This document shows positions 63,301 through 64,000 of a stretch of DNA of 64,000 bases, piece by piece. The translations under genes were made by a program, and so were the position numbers. The DNA is taken from contig NC_011693.1 in assembly GCF_000150955.2 (NCBI RefSeq), positions 62,001-126,000 on the forward strand, given 5' to 3'. Origin of the DNA: Phaeodactylum tricornutum CCAP 1055/1. Lineage: Eukaryota > Bacillariophyta > Bacillariophyceae > Surirellales > Neidiaceae. The notes beneath the pieces are model-generated. The model was not told the origin of the DNA and searched no databases. It worked only from the letters and a program-made list of their open reading frames with translations. Numbering within the stretch: the first letter of the stretch is position 1; the number at the start of each line of letters is the position of its first letter.

Positions 63301-64000
63301 CCGCATCCGCTCTCGACCTTGCGTTACTTCCGATTCTTGCCATATTAACAAGATCTAACGGTGAAAAAGTCAGGGATTGCCTAGGCTCGAAATATATCGT
63401 GCAAGGACTCTGCGAGTTGGAGGCGAAGGGCAGTACAAGCATTGAAGTAAACGAAATAGCTGCCAGCAAAATTGACAAGAAAAATCTGTTTCTTGCAATG
63501 CTGTTTGACATTCTCGTGATCGGAACGTCCCCTCGTGAACTTGCCCCATTTCTAAATTTTCTTTCGTCTATCCTAGACGCTCAGCGATGGGAGACGATTC
63601 CAAGCGATGGTGGTACCAACGATCCACATTCTTCACTTCAAGCATATACAAAACGCTTGGCAATCGATTGTTCCATTGTTCTCTTTATGCTTCTTCAAGT
63701 CCGACCACCAGTCAATGGCCTTTACATGAGTCTTGCTCATTGCTGTGGAAGCGTTCAAGGTGGTGCTGCGTGGATTTTGAGCAGTCTAGTGAACTCAACT
63801 GATGACAACATTCTCAGTTTGGGCGTGCGCTCAATATGCTCGTACTTGGAACTCGCTTCGAAAGGTCCGGATTCAGGCCTAGCGTTTGGTCCTATTCTAC
63901 CCTCCGAGCCGGAGGCGGCCTCCGGGACAGACGTTTCTTCGTCCGTTAGGCGAGGGGCAAATAGGATGGCTCAAATTGCCAAGGGCATCGCTGCAATGGG
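60372..64000 (+). CDS. large BEACH-type protein, N-terminal part (runs off the window)
   Basis: An uninterrupted frame from the ATG at 60372 to the window end gives at least 1209 residues with no intron seen. Residues 1-220 are acidic and Ser-rich (SDDESDFDQNG, SGDDDSDFGEA). From about 230 helical ARM-type sequence begins. Residues about 515-680 form a concanavalin-A-like module (WPFRNDFGVAVWFRAEHFGS, then VSVSVFDSGNG, VWYHLAVRHTRSR, QQVSIMVDGKVMLTAPLPFP and LEFGSQFDGQAGTVYIFND), the arrangement seen in LYST/LRBA/SPIRRIG-type BEACH proteins. More helical repeats follow. The BEACH and WD40 parts would lie downstream, outside this window, so the family call rests on the N-terminal layout. Such proteins act in vesicle trafficking and membrane fission. 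Confidence 0.72.
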   Translation, partial: MVRSDDESDFDQNGEPPINPFSASNCEPHSSAASALKEDSFQLSERSAAIVRAAKAAGHKRSDSMLSGDDDSDFGEASSTDRTGRNASFAYMEEASMEASLLNHLSEDASAMESTRGGTLRPMVTKLSPSGRLGRRRTEILSSDEVLVGGDLEGIRKAPSNDLDASYVEMDFALGDALPSPYDTSETFPIRETSLMTSTEIDDNGPKNVQAKAPVVVDIGQIGVPNSLSPSSLEPTYEILKAYRIIDDRTVSDDILPGAEAKVLCSLFDGFCCPPLELDSARAILKMEMSRIYSKDVSIPIPEQPVIQMLEKDNRVVSLLLSGVEPSPAILQLPLHFAASFLRILVRLLTHETDPEYNQTCFLIEKDVFIDRGSLESPPVHPDHFTSRPHMLYSSARFQCVNAWKAQKRELVSDSQIAVEKVLDIWEQAAATPSCALLLGPLGRLLGVLGAAGVNAKTIRRVLDLGQALELPILARVSIVRALTTAATGSSRSLILPKLPPENFFLFGQRGLKRKISGLSTWPFRNDFGVAVWFRAEHFGSSSNVTLISARSDDGGGIEVSLVPLDEKTNDVCTVSVSVFDSGNGNLVAHSVKVSACVLLPRVWYHLAVRHTRSRLKGVFSLSTRQQVSIMVDGKVMLTAPLPFPRISDSDFEKESILQSSLRRVTLRSSLNLTLEFGSQFDGQAGTVYIFNDTISDASFRTLFELSGGSSGALKRSSSRKNRWDSRRSEIVRKSKALDMKTLNDEADELVVSQRKKSGSRQKEMKARVVDLLEADEIDDNELALELQNPSFGSKIFVVWDPERVTDSCLAIELHVGAHVQLEQAYRWFSNSAQDVISYLGGMQLSVPLFRSLLSDRATVTHESQRLELAFGYSLQSLVDLISSCVKDHDENARELLRCGALDVYEHVLTTCRNSFLSKPDEGSVFQALNSNETIANSFVLSLLRLRSACEHYVGLEAKIFSRFLFNFGLWIGTSTTASALDLALLPILAILTRSNGEKVRDCLGSKYIVQGLCELEAKGSTSIEVNEIAASKIDKKNLFLAMLFDILVIGTSPRELAPFLNFLSSILDAQRWETIPSDGGTNDPHSSLQAYTKRLAIDCSIVLFMLLQVRPPVNGLYMSLAHCCGSVQGGAAWILSSLVNSTDDNILSLGVRSICSYLELASKGPDSGLAFGPILPSEPEAASGTDVSSSVRRGANRMAQIAKGIAAM

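Noticed and set aside
1-64000. Search by eye for tRNA and rRNA genes and for LTR or virus-like elements
   Set aside because: No T-arm/acceptor pairing, rRNA core, long direct repeats, or reverse-transcriptase, integrase or capsid motifs were noticed; a covariance-model or profile search would be needed to exclude them fully.

Overview
The window reads as compact nuclear DNA of a pennate diatom, most likely Phaeodactylum tricornutum or a close relative (judged from content; no database was searched). The signs are: about 29 well-supported protein genes in 64 kb; few and short introns (55-170 nt, GT-AG); several preproteins with a signal peptide ending in the diatom plastid motif around a conserved Phe (ASAFAP, GAFQP, AFTAP); a secreted Pro-Ser-Ala repeat protein; and many algal/stramenopile families. 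I saw no rRNA, tRNA, CRISPR array, LTR element or viral element.

Layout. 0-7.4 kb: Na+/phosphate cotransporter (-), MATE exporter (-), and an NMN adenylyltransferase fused to a NIT-like sensor domain (+). 7.4-12.1 kb is gene-poor; it holds a decayed inverted fragment of the adenylyltransferase gene, one small membrane ORF and one weak acidic ORF. 12.1-17.7 kb: NmrA-like dehydrogenase (-), ribosomal protein S21e (-) and a multidomain prolyl-tRNA synthetase (+). 18.2-27.3 kb is rich in plastid-targeted products: a small acidic protein, a DUF4079 membrane protein, a fibrillin, a nucleotide-sugar-transporter-like carrier and a small membrane protein. It also contains an Fe-ADH-like protein lacking the usual ligands and a 1.2-kb Mutator-like non-autonomous DNA transposon. 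27.9-41.9 kb: LRR protein, PPR protein, hotdog thioesterase, phospholipid scramblase, a second NmrA protein, a membrane-anchored methyltransferase, an ABCG half-transporter and a secreted CIA30 protein. 43-57 kb: two dispersed members of one unknown family flank the mitochondrial NAD(P) transhydrogenase, the 1108-residue PSA-repeat protein, an ELMO-domain protein and a CDF zinc transporter. 58.6-64 kb: a small exported protein and the 5' part of a very large BEACH-type gene that runs off the window.

There are no operons; genes sit head-to-head, tail-to-tail or in tandem with 0.1-1.5 kb between them. Shared themes are nutrient and metabolite transport (phosphate, zinc, MATE, ABCG, sugar-nucleotide-type), NAD(P) metabolism (adenylyltransferase, transhydrogenase, Rossmann proteins) and the plastid. 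An 11-bp palindrome, CTnACwGTnAG, recurs between genes. The most unusual objects are the NadD-NIT fusion with its nearby decayed inverted copy, the PSA-repeat gene that is open in three frames, and the palindromic motif.
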